Made by a program: the position numbers and the translations under genes. From a virus: a DNA stretch of 41,764 nt. Below, one piece after another: positions 8,577 through 16,789 of this stretch. Positions within the stretch are counted from its first letter, which is position 1. Every line of letters begins with the position of its first letter. The DNA lies in the IMG/VR virus record IMGVR_UViG_3300042922_001469, positions 1-41,764 of that record, one strand, 5' to 3'. A model generated the notes under the pieces. The model worked only from the letters and a program-made list of their open reading frames with translations. It was not told where the DNA came from and did no database searches.

Positions 8577-8960
8577 ATGACGGTAGAATTTTTTATCCAC
8601 CCCACTGATAAAGACGGGGAGCCACTGGCCGGCAGTGATGTTTGGGTGGTGCAAGAACTGGACTACGTACACTGCATTTGCACAAATCCAGAAACAGCAA
8701 AAGTAATGTTGGCCGGAATAAAACAGGCACATTCTGTAAAGGAAGGTTTGCGCAAGGAAAGAGAAAAAGAGGTTGTTTACTCCAAGAATAATGAGACCGT
8801 AACAACGAGATCATCCCTTGCCGAGAAAGTCGTAAAGCCCTGGAAAGGGGTAGTCAAATCCACTACGCCAATACCAAAACCCGCACAGACACCCGAAAGC
8901 CCGGCTGATGCGATGGCTAATTCGACTTCGACACAATCTTCCAAGCCAACACCGCCCTGA
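8577..8960 (+). CDS. Plus-strand accessory gene between tail genes I and J, unknown
   Basis: A 127-aa soluble protein transcribed against the late operon. Residues 1-70 look folded (MTVEFFIHPTDKDGE, DVWVVQELDYVHCICTNPE). From residue 95 the chain is Pro/Ser/Thr-rich and probably disordered, ending TPP. An in-frame ATG at 8502 exists, but AGGAG precedes the ATG at 8577. A weak promoter, TTGATT (8521) and TATACA (8542) with a 15-bp spacer, sits upstream. A single reverse gene inserted between I and J that is more AT-rich than its neighbours fits a moron, a gene phages carry for lysogeny. I do not recognise the family. Confidence 0.65.
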   Translation: MTVEFFIHPTDKDGEPLAGSDVWVVQELDYVHCICTNPETAKVMLAGIKQAHSVKEGLRKEREKEVVYSKNNETVTTRSSLAEKVVKPWKGVVKSTTPIPKPAQTPESPADAMANSTSTQSSKPTPP

Positions 8961-8978
8961 ACAAAACTGAATGACAGT

Positions 8979-9566
8979 TCAAAGAATGTCCTGGGTGTAA
9001 ATGCCCCCGGACTCAACGGCGCCGCCGATCTCACGCTCGCCGTACAACAGCGGATAAGGATTCCCCTGGGCGATCGTGGTCACCGCCGAGCCGAAGCCAT
9101 AGCTTGGATTGTTGCCGTCTTCGTTCTTGTCGGCGGTGTTGGCTTTGGTAGTCGGTGACAGCATCTGCACTACGCCGCCCAAGCCGATCGCCGCACCGGT
9201 GGCGAGTAGCCCCATGCCGAGCGCGGAGGTGGTGCCGCCGGTGAACAAGCCGGCCACGATCAGCGCCACACCCAAGATCGTTTGGAACACACCGGCCGAC
9301 TTGCTGCCCTGAATGATCGGCATGATGCGGATAACTTTCGCGCCAGCACCGCGCAAGTCGAGCTCCTCTTCGCCAATGTTTCGTTCGTCGAGGAACACGG
9401 CAAACACCAGCCCTCGCTCCTCGGCAGTACGCAGAAACTTTTCGAACCCCGGCTTCATTTGGCAGAGCGCGCTCATCGCGTCCCGGAACCCGAAGAGATC
9501 TAGCCGGTACTCGCGGCCGAAGCGCTTGCCCAGAACGCCGCCGAGTTTGATGGTCGTCATGGTCAT
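8979..9566 (-). CDS. I: Tail assembly protein I
   Basis: A 195-aa protein of the lambda tail-I family. The N terminus TIKLGGVLGKRFGREYRLDL is the ubiquitin-like part. A Gly/Ala-rich hydrophobic centre (GVFQTILGVALIVAGLFTGG and following, residues 90-140) and the C-terminal NPYPLLYGEREIGG are conserved in the family. It is needed for tail-tip assembly but is not thought to stay in the virion. The start at 9566 lies in an ATGA overlap with K. Confidence 0.9.
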   Translation of the reverse strand: MTMTTIKLGGVLGKRFGREYRLDLFGFRDAMSALCQMKPGFEKFLRTAEERGLVFAVFLDERNIGEEELDLRGAGAKVIRIMPIIQGSKSAGVFQTILGVALIVAGLFTGGTTSALGMGLLATGAAIGLGGVVQMLSPTTKANTADKNEDGNNPSYGFGSAVTTIAQGNPYPLLYGEREIGGAVESGGIYTQDIL

Positions 9567-10345
9567 GGTCGGTAGTCTCTGTGTCGCAGGATCAGTTTTA
9601 CGCGGTTGGCCATGGACCACCCGTAAACCTCTCGGCTGGAGAGCCGGCCAGGCATGTGGTGATAAATGAATGGGCCTGACCCGCCGAGCGCCGGCGCTTG
9701 CTCGCTGGCAAAGTGCGGGTTATCACCGAGATAGATGGCGGCATGGTTAGGGTGAAAACACGGTCGCCCGATCGTCGGCACCTGCAGCACCAGCATGTCG
9801 CCGCGCCGCGCCTCTTCAACTTCGTAAAAGCCTGCGGCCTTGAAGTTGTCCTCGTACAGGCTCGGCCCCTTCTCGTCTTCCCACCAAAGGTCGTGGCGTT
9901 CGAAATTCGGAAGCTGCAGCCCGCCCTCGCGCGCGTACCAGTCGCGGCAGGCACCCCAGCAGTCCAGAAGACCGTGCGAGAAATCGCGGCCCAGCAACGG
10001 CGCTTCGAAGCCCGACGGCGTGAACCATTCGAACTCACCGCCCGGCCAGCCGACAATGCCCCACGGCAGTTCGTGCAGCTCACAGCTGACCCGGTCCGCC
10101 ATGCTCGGCGTGGGCGCTTTGTCCGGGTGGCTATGGATGATGGCCAACACCTCGCCCAAGTCCTCGGCGGCAGCCTGGTCGCGCTCGTCGATCTGGAAAT
10201 TCTCCCGATCCGACTTCGCGCGATTGGTGCACGGCACGTACTGGCGACCGGTCGAGGTTTTCACCAGCAGCCCGCAAGCCTCGCCCGGGTAAGCGCGCTC
10301 CGCATGGGCGCGGATTTCGTCCTGCAGCTTTTGATTGATGCGCAT
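9563..10345 (-). CDS. K: Tail assembly protein K (JAMM plus NlpC/P60 domains)
   Basis: A 260-aa two-domain tail-tip protein. The N-terminal JAB/MPN metalloprotease-like domain has GEACGLL and the full motif H-S-H-P-x(7)-S-x-x-D around residue 70. The C-terminal NlpC/P60 domain has the catalytic Cys in LLDCWGACRDWY (about residue 129) and His in HPNHAAIYLG (about residue 200). Both active sites look intact. In lambda the equivalent acts in tail-tip assembly, and the P60 domain may open peptidoglycan during DNA entry. It is coupled to I by a 4-bp overlap. Confidence 0.93.
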   Translation of the reverse strand: MRINQKLQDEIRAHAERAYPGEACGLLVKTSTGRQYVPCTNRAKSDRENFQIDERDQAAAEDLGEVLAIIHSHPDKAPTPSMADRVSCELHELPWGIVGWPGGEFEWFTPSGFEAPLLGRDFSHGLLDCWGACRDWYAREGGLQLPNFERHDLWWEDEKGPSLYEDNFKAAGFYEVEEARRGDMLVLQVPTIGRPCFHPNHAAIYLGDNPHFASEQAPALGGSGPFIYHHMPGRLSSREVYGWSMANRVKLILRHRDYRP

Positions 10346-10348
10346 TGG

Positions 10349-11050
10349 TTACCTCGAACTTGCGATAAGGCTTGCACCCATGGAACCGCCGAAGCGACGC
10401 GTGTTGCCACGCAGCTTGCAGCTGCTCCACCACCCGCCGCACTGATCGAGCGATGGGTTGTCGGTGGGTTCGTTTTTCTTGGTGAACATCGCGGACCCCA
10501 TGTACGCGCAGGCCTCACCGCGGTAACCACCACGGCACGCCCACCGGCAAAGCTTGGTGATCTGCTGGGACGGCAACATCTGCCCTTCCATGTCTGTCGG
10601 GCTGGACATCGAGAACGTCACCGAGTCGAACGTCTCCTCGGTTTTCTGCTCGATGTACCAGATGTTTTTACGGCTCTGATTGCTCGCCGTGGGGTTGCCG
10701 TCGGGGAAGTTGGCGGCGTCCAGGTAATGGCGGAAGGTCTCGATGACGGTGAACTTCGCGCCAGCGAGGTCGCGGTACTGCAAGCACAGCGCAGTGATCG
10801 CGCCGCGCACGCCGCCAAGCTCGTTGGCGATTTGCAACGTCGGCGCCGCGGGGCGCCCGTCGCCGCGAATGTCGAAACCTTTGGCCGTGATTTGGAGCGG
10901 CGAGTAAAGCTGCCCCTGCCAGACAATGTCGCCTTCCTGTGCATGACCGTGGAACCGCCAGAGGTTCGCACCCAGGCGTGTAGCGTCGAGCTCGAACAGC
11001 CGGATCTGGTTGCCGGGCTCGAGCTTTTGAATATCGGCGTTGTAATTCAT
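10349..11050 (-). CDS. L: Minor tail protein L
   Basis: A 233-aa tail-tip protein. N-terminal NADIQKLEPGNQIRLFELD is characteristic of the lambda L family. The C-terminal third has a Cys cluster, C-R-W-A-C, GEACAY and Q-C-G-G-W-W-S-S-C, corresponding to the iron-sulphur region of lambda gpL. GGAG lies 5 bases before the ATG at 11050; an upstream extension to 11095 would cross a terminator hairpin. L, K, I and J follow in lambda order. Confidence 0.92.
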   Translation of the reverse strand: MNYNADIQKLEPGNQIRLFELDATRLGANLWRFHGHAQEGDIVWQGQLYSPLQITAKGFDIRGDGRPAAPTLQIANELGGVRGAITALCLQYRDLAGAKFTVIETFRHYLDAANFPDGNPTASNQSRKNIWYIEQKTEETFDSVTFSMSSPTDMEGQMLPSQQITKLCRWACRGGYRGEACAYMGSAMFTKKNEPTDNPSLDQCGGWWSSCKLRGNTRRFGGSMGASLIASSR

Positions 11051-11062
11051 GGGACTCCAGAA

Positions 11063-11088
11063 ACAACAAACCCCGCACGGGGCGGGGT
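11063..11088 (-). terminator. Terminator between M and L
   Basis: On the minus strand ACCCCGC and GCGGGGT (11082-11088 with 11070-11076) form a 7-bp stem with a 5-base loop, followed by the imperfect T tract TTGTTGTTT. It ends just before the L ribosome site. Confidence 0.7.
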
Positions 11089-11104
11089 CAGTCATTGCTT
11101 TCAG

Positions 11105-11449
11105 TCAGGGGGTGTAGACCTGCTTGAAGGCGAAAGTGAGAGTGAATAATCCGGGGCCAACAGAGCGGGGTTTGTATCCGTTGCATCGGTACCGCCCACG
11201 CACGCCACCTGGTGGCGTCCAGAGGAAAGACTTGTAGCCTTCATGCCGATCGAGGAACGCCCAGATCAGCGGCAGCTCCTCCCCCTGCTCCATCGAGCCG
11301 GTGTGCGTGAGATTCCAGACCTGGCTTTTCGTGTTGATGCCGATGCCGCCAGCCTGCACGTAACCGTCGCCAAACTCGTTTTCCCAAGTCCGCTGGGAGA
11401 CGTCACCGTCGGCGCCCACCTCAACATCGTAGATAAATTCCTCGGCCAT
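11105..11449 (-). CDS. M: Minor tail protein M
   Basis: A 114-aa beta-rich tail-tip protein with the family blocks FGDGYVQAGGIGINTKSQVW, LPLIWAFLDRHEGYKSFLWTPPG and the C-terminal strand FTLTFAFKQVY. It links the tape measure/tube end to L in lambda-type tails. The start shares a base with the TGA of the tape measure gene (TGATG). Confidence 0.92.
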   Translation of the reverse strand: MAEEFIYDVEVGADGDVSQRTWENEFGDGYVQAGGIGINTKSQVWNLTHTGSMEQGEELPLIWAFLDRHEGYKSFLWTPPGGVRGRYRCNGYKPRSVGPGLFTLTFAFKQVYTP

Positions 11450-14400
11450 CAGCCTCGCCTCCAGAGTCGCCCGCCTTGGCGCATCTCCCGATCAAGAAAC
11501 TGTCCCATCCGAGCTTCAAGCGCAGCTCCAATCGAATCGCCCTGCGCCTGTGCTTCCTGATTACTCATGCCTGGCTGAGCCTGAACGGTCACTGGTGCGT
11601 TGAAAATGATGGGCGCCGGCGCCGACGCGGGCGAACCACTACCCGCGCTCGAACCGGATTGCCCGACCAAAGCAGCTTTCCCGTTGCTCAGCGCTTCAAG
11701 CGTCCCTACGCCAATACGTGCCGTCGCGTCGGCATTGAACACGTATTCGCCGCGGTGAACCGGGCCGGCGATCTCGTCTCGCCGACCGTCGCCGGTGTAG
11801 CCGCCCTCCATGAAGCCAGCGCCAGCCATTGCGGTCATGCCAACGGCGGACGCGAGCGGTCCAGTAACGCTCAGGGCTGTGGCCATCGCTGCCGGAGCAG
11901 CGGCCGGGCCGATGATCGGGATTGCGGCTGTCGCGGCGTAAGCATTCAGACCTGCCTGCAACGACATGGCCGCGGCGTTCGCGCCGAGCGTGCCCGCAGC
12001 ACTTGCTTGCGTGGTTTTACCGACAAGCATTTGCACGCCCTGGTAGATCAGCCACTGCGCCGCCATGTCACCCAGCGCCTTCAGCATCGACTTCGCGAAG
12101 TTGCCGACCATATCCCCCAGCGCATCGCCGGCATCCTCGGCGCCGCTCGCCACATCGGCGAAGAAGGTGCCAAGCTCACTGGTGCCAGTGTTCAGCGCGG
12201 TCGAGGTCACATCGGCAGCGATCTGCGAATAGTCCCTGGCGGCTTCCGCGTAGTTCGCCCAAGCCTCGTTGACGCCATTCATCCAATTGGCTTGCTGCTC
12301 ATCGGTGGCCGCGTAGAAGTCCTGCTGATACTGCAATCGTTTGTCGTACTCGGCCTGCAACACCGCCGTTTCATCCTTGTACAGCTGAGGGGTGATTTCC
12401 CCACTGTTGCGCTGCTTTACCAATTCGTTGACATCAGCCGCATACTTTTGGCGCATTGCCAGGTCGGCGCGCATTCGATCACGCGCCTTGTCGCCCATGC
12501 CGGCGCCGGCGAGTTCCTGTTCGTAGCCGTCCTTTGACGTACGAGTTGTCAGCCCCTGCGCGTTCTTGAACGCGGTCAGCTTCAGGTCGTCCTCGTTGGC
12601 CTTCTTCAGCTTGTTCAGAGCATCCAGCTCTGCCGCCATGCCCATCAGCTTTTTCTTCTGCGCCTCGCTGAGCTTGCCCAGCTTTCCTTCCTGAAGTTCG
12701 AACGAAAGCTTCTGAACCTCGGTGGCGTCCTTCTGCTTGTCACCGGTGGTGTTAATCAGCTCAATTTGGCGCTTGTAGCCTTCCTCGGCAGTATCGAACG
12801 ATTTGAGCTGCTGCTTGGCGGCAGAGGTGCTCTCGGTAGCGTTCTTCCGCGCGGCTTTGGCGGCCGCATCATCAGATGCTTTCTGGGCGTCCTTCGCCGC
12901 TGCAGCTGAGCGAATTGCAACGACCATTTCCTTTGTAAGCAGACTGTTCTCGGCGATATACCGATTTGCCGCTTCCAGACTGGTCTTGTCCTGAGCCGAC
13001 GCCAGCTGCTTAAGCAACTGATCAAGATACTTTTGCCCGGCCTCGTTTGCGCCAGCCCGGGCCGCAGCATTTTCACGCTCCGCTCGAGTATTAGCGTCTG
13101 TCTCGCCGGTGAGCTCAGCCAGTGCGGTTTTCAATTGCGCAATCAGCGCGGCCTTTTCCGCTGCTGCACCGCCGCTTTCTTCCAAAGCGTCGACCATCTC
13201 GGCAGTCACACCGGGAATTTCTCGGACCTGTTCAGCTACAGCCTTCCAGTCGACAACCATTCCAGCAGACTGATCACTCGATGCCTTTTTGATGATGTCC
13301 ATTGCCGACTGAAACTCGGCAGGTAGCGGAGCGATCCCCCCCATGAAGCCGGAAGCGCCAGCGAGACCGGCATTTGTCAGACTGCTCTGAAACTCAAAAG
13401 CAATTGATCCGGCAGCCGTAGTCAGGTCGCCCTCGGCTTCCTCGATGGACGCTTTCAACTCCCTGAGCGTGACAGACTGCGTTGCCCTGTTGAGCTTGTT
13501 GAACCTCTCAACCAGCTTATCAATGGGATCGCCGAGATCACCAAGCTTCTTCTCGAGTACGCTCGTGTTGTCGCGCAGCGTGAGAAACGCAGTGGCGGCT
13601 CCAATCGCCAACACCGCGATACCCGCAGGTCCACCAAGGACTCCCATTACACCGAGAGAGGCACGACTTGCGGCAACTTGAGCTGCGGCTACAGCATTGG
13701 TTGCCCGGGTTTCCACCATTCTTGCTTCGGCGAGCTGCAGCGACATCTGCGCTTGCACGGCTGTGCCCCTCGCGGCAATTGCCTCTTTCTCTGCAAGAAA
13801 AACGGAAGTTTGTGCTTTTTGTTGGTCGGCTTGGGCCGCAAGCAGAACAGCGGCTGCTTGGGCCTTGCGCGCTACCGCATCAGCAACGGCAGCCTTGGTC
13901 GCAGAAATTGAGGCTGCTGCAGATCCAGCGAGTTGACGTAGATAACCCGCCAGAGCACCGACAGCTACAACACCAGCGATGTCCGCGAGAACTTCGAAAT
14001 TATCCCCAAGCGCGCCGATACCTTTGGCCAGTACTCCAGTGCCATCAGTGGTCTCGTTCAGCCGGCCCACGTACACCGAAAACGCGTTATTGAGGTTCTG
14101 CATTGCATCGCGCACAGCGACGCCCATGCTGTCAGCCAGCAAGCCGTTGGCGTGAGCCGATTTCTGCAATCCCTCGGTGAGGATGTCGAGTGCCAGCTTA
14201 CCTTGGGCACCCAAACTGCGAATCTCTTCTGCTGTCTTCCCGGTAGACTTAGCAATCGTATCGACCACGGTCGGCATAGCGGCGAGGATTGCCTGCCACC
14301 CATCAGCCTCCACCTTGCCGGTCTGAAGCGCTTTCGAATATGCATCAATTGCCGAGCTGGCTTTGTCCGCCGATGCAGAGTTCGTTACCAAAAGGAAACT

Positions 14401-14856
14401 GAAGCTGTCCATCACGTCCAGCGCTTGGCTGGTGCTATAACCCATCGACTTCAGGCTATCTGACGTTCGGATGTACAGCTCTTGGGCTTCAGCCAATGGC
14501 CGATAGGTACGCTTGGCCGTTTCGAGAAGGCGATCCTGTACTAGGTTGTATTCATTGACGCTGCCGGTTGCCATGCCGATCCGATCGGACATCTGGCTGA
14601 AAGAATCAGCAGTTGCAATGATTTTGCCAACCGACGCGGCACCTACCGCGATTGCCAAGGCGTTCTTGATCACGCCCGCTGCGCCTTGGGCGCTCTCTCC
14701 CGCGCGATCAAATGCTGTATCGATACGCCCCAAACTCTTGTCGATTTTGCCAGCAGACTGACCGACGGTTGAATCCGCCCGAGCCATCTCCTGACGCAAC
14801 TGCGCCGTGGTGGCCTCAATGCGAACAAGCATCCCGTGTACGTCGGTATCTGCCAT
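11449..14856 (-). CDS. H: Tape measure protein H
   Basis: A 1135-aa tail length ruler. Residues about 60-280 form the tape-measure N-terminal domain (SFSQMSDRIGM, GWQAILAAMPTVVDTIAKSTG). Long Ala-rich helices and hydrophobic segments follow (GVVAVGALAGYL and VLGGPAGIAVLAIGAATAFL), then a charged coiled coil (residues 600-870). The C terminus carries the conserved FMEGGYTGDG...GPVHRGEYVFNADA motif. It sets tail length and is injected with DNA. A GGAG site 6 bases upstream supports the ATG. At about 1.5 A per residue the helix would give a tail of roughly 160-170 nm, an estimate only. Confidence 0.95.
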   Translation of the reverse strand: MADTDVHGMLVRIEATTAQLRQEMARADSTVGQSAGKIDKSLGRIDTAFDRAGESAQGAAGVIKNALAIAVGAASVGKIIATADSFSQMSDRIGMATGSVNEYNLVQDRLLETAKRTYRPLAEAQELYIRTSDSLKSMGYSTSQALDVMDSFSFLLVTNSASADKASSAIDAYSKALQTGKVEADGWQAILAAMPTVVDTIAKSTGKTAEEIRSLGAQGKLALDILTEGLQKSAHANGLLADSMGVAVRDAMQNLNNAFSVYVGRLNETTDGTGVLAKGIGALGDNFEVLADIAGVVAVGALAGYLRQLAGSAAASISATKAAVADAVARKAQAAAVLLAAQADQQKAQTSVFLAEKEAIAARGTAVQAQMSLQLAEARMVETRATNAVAAAQVAASRASLGVMGVLGGPAGIAVLAIGAATAFLTLRDNTSVLEKKLGDLGDPIDKLVERFNKLNRATQSVTLRELKASIEEAEGDLTTAAGSIAFEFQSSLTNAGLAGASGFMGGIAPLPAEFQSAMDIIKKASSDQSAGMVVDWKAVAEQVREIPGVTAEMVDALEESGGAAAEKAALIAQLKTALAELTGETDANTRAERENAAARAGANEAGQKYLDQLLKQLASAQDKTSLEAANRYIAENSLLTKEMVVAIRSAAAAKDAQKASDDAAAKAARKNATESTSAAKQQLKSFDTAEEGYKRQIELINTTGDKQKDATEVQKLSFELQEGKLGKLSEAQKKKLMGMAAELDALNKLKKANEDDLKLTAFKNAQGLTTRTSKDGYEQELAGAGMGDKARDRMRADLAMRQKYAADVNELVKQRNSGEITPQLYKDETAVLQAEYDKRLQYQQDFYAATDEQQANWMNGVNEAWANYAEAARDYSQIAADVTSTALNTGTSELGTFFADVASGAEDAGDALGDMVGNFAKSMLKALGDMAAQWLIYQGVQMLVGKTTQASAAGTLGANAAAMSLQAGLNAYAATAAIPIIGPAAAPAAMATALSVTGPLASAVGMTAMAGAGFMEGGYTGDGRRDEIAGPVHRGEYVFNADATARIGVGTLEALSNGKAALVGQSGSSAGSGSPASAPAPIIFNAPVTVQAQPGMSNQEAQAQGDSIGAALEARMGQFLDREMRQGGRLWRRG

Positions 14857-14871
14857 GCTTTTCTCCAGGCA

Positions 14872-14895
14872 ATAAAAAACCCGCCGTCGCGGGTT
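14872..14895 (-). terminator. Terminator before the tape measure gene
   Basis: On the minus strand AACCCGC and GCGGGTT (14889-14895 with 14878-14884) pair over a GACG loop and run into TTTTTTATT. It lies directly upstream of the H ribosome site and is close in sequence to the hairpins before J and M/L. Confidence 0.78.
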
Positions 14896-14918
14896 CTATC
14901 TTGTAATTAGTTCGGAAG

Positions 14919-15176
14919 TCATCGCTGATTGGAATTCTTCCTGTTGGCTGCATCAGTGATCTTTCGGATCCGGCGTTCCTCCTTCGCCTGTAGTCTGGCT
15001 GGATCGCTCGAGCGCCTTTGCCAAACGTAGACGGCCACCAGAATGATCGCGACCGAAGTCAGCGAAAACAGAACTACGTTGCCAGCAGACAACACCAGTG
15101 CGGCAAGTCCAAGGAAAAAGCCCGGCGCCAAAGCAACGGCTATGACCAAGAGCAACAAGACAATCAGAACTTGCAT
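14919..15176 (-). CDS. Small membrane protein between tail chaperone and tape measure
   Basis: An 85-aa protein with two predicted membrane helices (residues 2-30, VLIVLLLLVIAVALAPGFFLG, and 32-55, VLFSLTSVAIILVAVYVW) and a basic cytoplasmic tail (EERRIRKITDAANRK). The start at 15176 has GGAGG 8 bases upstream; an ATG at 15191 overlaps that site. A membrane protein at this point is unusual in lambda tails. It may be a late-expressed accessory gene, for example an exclusion or lysis-control factor, but nothing in the sequence shows which. Confidence 0.7.
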   Translation of the reverse strand: MQVLIVLLLLVIAVALAPGFFLGLAALVLSAGNVVLFSLTSVAIILVAVYVWQRRSSDPARLQAKEERRIRKITDAANRKNSNQR

Positions 15177-15230
15177 CAGGTTTGCCTCCATTCAAACCGA
15201 TAGCCTATCAAATAAGCTCTTGATACCAAA

Positions 15231-15808
15231 TCATGCAGCCTGCCGCCCCGTCAGCGCCTGGCGCAACTTCGCCGCAACGGTCGATGGCTTCGGCTTCTCC
15301 TTCTTCCCGGCAGCCTTGCCGCCGAAGGGGTTGGTCATTTGCGTCCATTCGAGTTTGGCGTCCATGGCCAGGAACAGCTCCGGCATGGGCGTGCGCCAGG
15401 CCAGATCCGGCGACCAGCCGAGCCAGCCAGTGGCTACCGCATACAGCCGGTCGACGTAGCTGCCATCCTCGACAGCACTTACGCCGCCGCCGGCTTCGGC
15501 TTTCCCGGAGCGGTACCGCGCGGGTTGTACAGCGCCACCAGGTAAGCGTTGAGCTGCACAGATACTTCCAGCACGCCAGCCTGCCAGACCTGTTCGGCGA
15601 CAGCCTCTGCGGCCTCGCCCTTCAAGCCAGCGCCGCCGGCGATGATCACCGCGCACCCGTCGACGCTCAGCGCGTTGATTGCCTGGGACGCGCCGCGCAG
15701 ACCGCCGAAGTGCGCCTCGATCGCGCGAACGGCCTCAAGCGTGGGTTTCAGTGTGTAGGTCTCACCATCCAGCTCGACTTCAACGGTACCGTAGAGGGTT
15801 TTGCTCAT
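15231..15808 (-). CDS. GT: Tail assembly chaperone GT, -1 frameshift product
   Basis: A 192-aa fusion made when ribosomes slip at the heptamer G-GGA-AAG (15506-15500). The first 103 codons are those of G. The T part begins at 15500 and ends at 15231 with KPSTVAAKLRQALTGRQAA. Its recognisable sequence is YAVATGWLGWSPDLAWRTPMPELFLAMDAK. In lambda the G:GT ratio controls tail assembly, the T part binding tail tube protein and G binding the tape measure. Position between tube and tape measure genes is exact. The heptamer, frame relation and length all agree. Confidence 0.88.
15479..15808 (-). CDS. G: Tail assembly chaperone G
   Basis: A 109-aa protein (MSKTLYGTVEVELDGETYTLKP...), the unshifted chaperone. 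The body is helical, with the AVRAIEAHFGGLRGASQAINAL block seen in many siphophage tail chaperones. The C terminus PGKPKPAAA spans the slippery site, so it is probably a disordered tail selected for the RNA signal. It coats the tape measure protein during tail assembly and is absent from virions. Confidence 0.88.
   Translation of the reverse strand: MSKTLYGTVEVELDGETYTLKPTLEAVRAIEAHFGGLRGASQAINALSVDGCAVIIAGGAGLKGEAAEAVAEQVWQAGVLEVSVQLNAYLVALYNPRGTAPGKPKPAAA
15500..15506 (-). other. Programmed -1 ribosomal frameshift site
   Basis: The minus-strand heptamer GGGAAAG is in frame as G-GGA-AAG with the G reading frame: codon GGA starts at 15505, exactly 101 codons after the ATG at 15808. This is the same slippery heptamer as in lambda G/GT. 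Slippage by one base puts ribosomes in the T frame, whose codons start at 15500. Confidence 0.9.
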
Positions 15809-15828
15809 GCGTCAGATCCTTGGAAAGC

Positions 15829-15842
15829 GGGGCCGAAGCCCC
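15829..15842 (-). other. UUCG hairpin behind the tail tube gene
   Basis: On the minus strand GGGGC-TTCG-GCCCC forms a compact tetraloop hairpin just after the V stop. Only a short GCTTTCC follows, so it is more likely an RNA-stabilising or attenuating hairpin than a strong terminator. It would let the abundant tube mRNA differ in level from the chaperones. Confidence 0.55.
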
Positions 15843-15847
15843 TCAGG

Positions 15848-16348
15848 TTACGGCGCAACGGCCGCCGGGAGGATTTCGAGGATGTCGGAGTTGATGCCGA
15901 TCGTGACGTTGCGGCGAACCACGTTGTCAGCGGCGCCAGCGGCGACGGTGTTGTTCATGACCTTGCCACGCATGTAGAACGTGGTCGGCAGCACCGCTGG
16001 CGTTGCGTCGGGGTCGCCATCGTTCAGGGTGATCTTGATGTTGTAATCGCCCTTGCTGCGGTCCTTGTGCGCGGCCTTCAGCGCTGCTTGGCCGGCGTCG
16101 CCATTGTCGAGGCCTACGGTCAGGGTCATGTCGCCAGCGTCCGCGGTGCCCTTGTACTTGCGAACCCGGCCGTCGCGCAGCGAGGTGAAGGTCACCGAGC
16201 TGAAGGTGTCGCCGAACTCGCCGAGGTCTTCGATCTCGCCCACTTCGACATAGGTGTCAGCTTTGTAATCCGTTTCGGTCGTGGCGCCGGACTTGGTGCC
16301 CAGCGAGAATCGGCAGCCGGCGGCTGTGTTGAGGTTGTCATCGGCCAT
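15848..16348 (-). CDS. V: Major tail tube protein
   Basis: A 166-aa tail tube subunit. The beta-strand pattern and motifs VEVGEIEDLGEFGDTFSSVTFTSL, DAGDMTLTVGLDNGDAGQ and the C-terminal VTIGINSDIL fit the lambda V/HK97 tube family. Hexamers stack into the tail tube around the tape measure protein. It is followed by a UUCG hairpin and then the G/GT chaperones. Confidence 0.92.
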   Translation of the reverse strand: MADDNLNTAAGCRFSLGTKSGATTETDYKADTYVEVGEIEDLGEFGDTFSSVTFTSLRDGRVRKYKGTADAGDMTLTVGLDNGDAGQAALKAAHKDRSKGDYNIKITLNDGDPDATPAVLPTTFYMRGKVMNNTVAAGAADNVVRRNVTIGINSDILEILPAAVAP

Positions 16349-16402
16349 GGGTAATCCTCCAAAGGCACATTGGATAAAGCCGCGGTGCGGCCGGTGTTGG
16401 GT

Positions 16403-16789
16403 TTAATGGGTGGTGATGACGCGGACCGTGATCGATCCCTGGTACGTCACGCCGTCGGCGTCACGCTGCGCGTCCGCTTGCTCAACCCTGACCGATACTG
16501 CCCGGCCAACAGCCAGAGGCAGGCGGCGCTCGTCCAGTGCTGAAACGACTTCGCCGATGATCCGCTTTACCTCGGCCTGGCCATGGGCATCTGACCAGAC
16601 CGAAAGGTAGATCAGTCGTTGCTCGCGCTTGCGGCCCGCGATCGGGGAGGTGTTGGTCGAGATCTCACGGTCGATCGAGACATACGGCATATCAGTGTCC
16701 ATCGGCGCGCCGTCGTAGACCGGGCATGAAACTTCAGCTTCAAGCCTGGCGAATACCGCTTCCTGCAGAGCAACGGACGGATCACTCAT
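16403..16789 (-). CDS. Tail terminator/completion protein (DUF3168-like, gpU role)
   Basis: A 128-aa protein with the DUF3168-type layout: N-terminal helix LQEAVFARLEAE, the strand PYVSIDREISTNTS, then LSVWSDAHGQAEVKRIIGEVVSALDE and C-terminal strands VTYQGSITVRV. These proteins cap the tail tube and dock it to the head. It overlaps the upstream gp10-like gene by 8 bp, so the two are translationally coupled. Confidence 0.82.
   Translation of the reverse strand: MSDPSVALQEAVFARLEAEVSCPVYDGAPMDTDMPYVSIDREISTNTSPIAGRKREQRLIYLSVWSDAHGQAEVKRIIGEVVSALDERRLPLAVGRAVSVRVEQADAQRDADGVTYQGSITVRVITTH

Noticed and set aside
9698-11149. 483-codon plus-strand frame opposite K, L and M
   Set aside because: Antisense to three confidently identified tail genes; no family-like motifs.
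11476-12537. 353-codon plus-strand frame opposite the tape measure gene
   Set aside because: Shadow of H with biased composition and no start signal.
15233-16354. 373-codon plus-strand frame opposite G/GT and V
   Set aside because: Antisense to proven-type tail genes, shadow composition.
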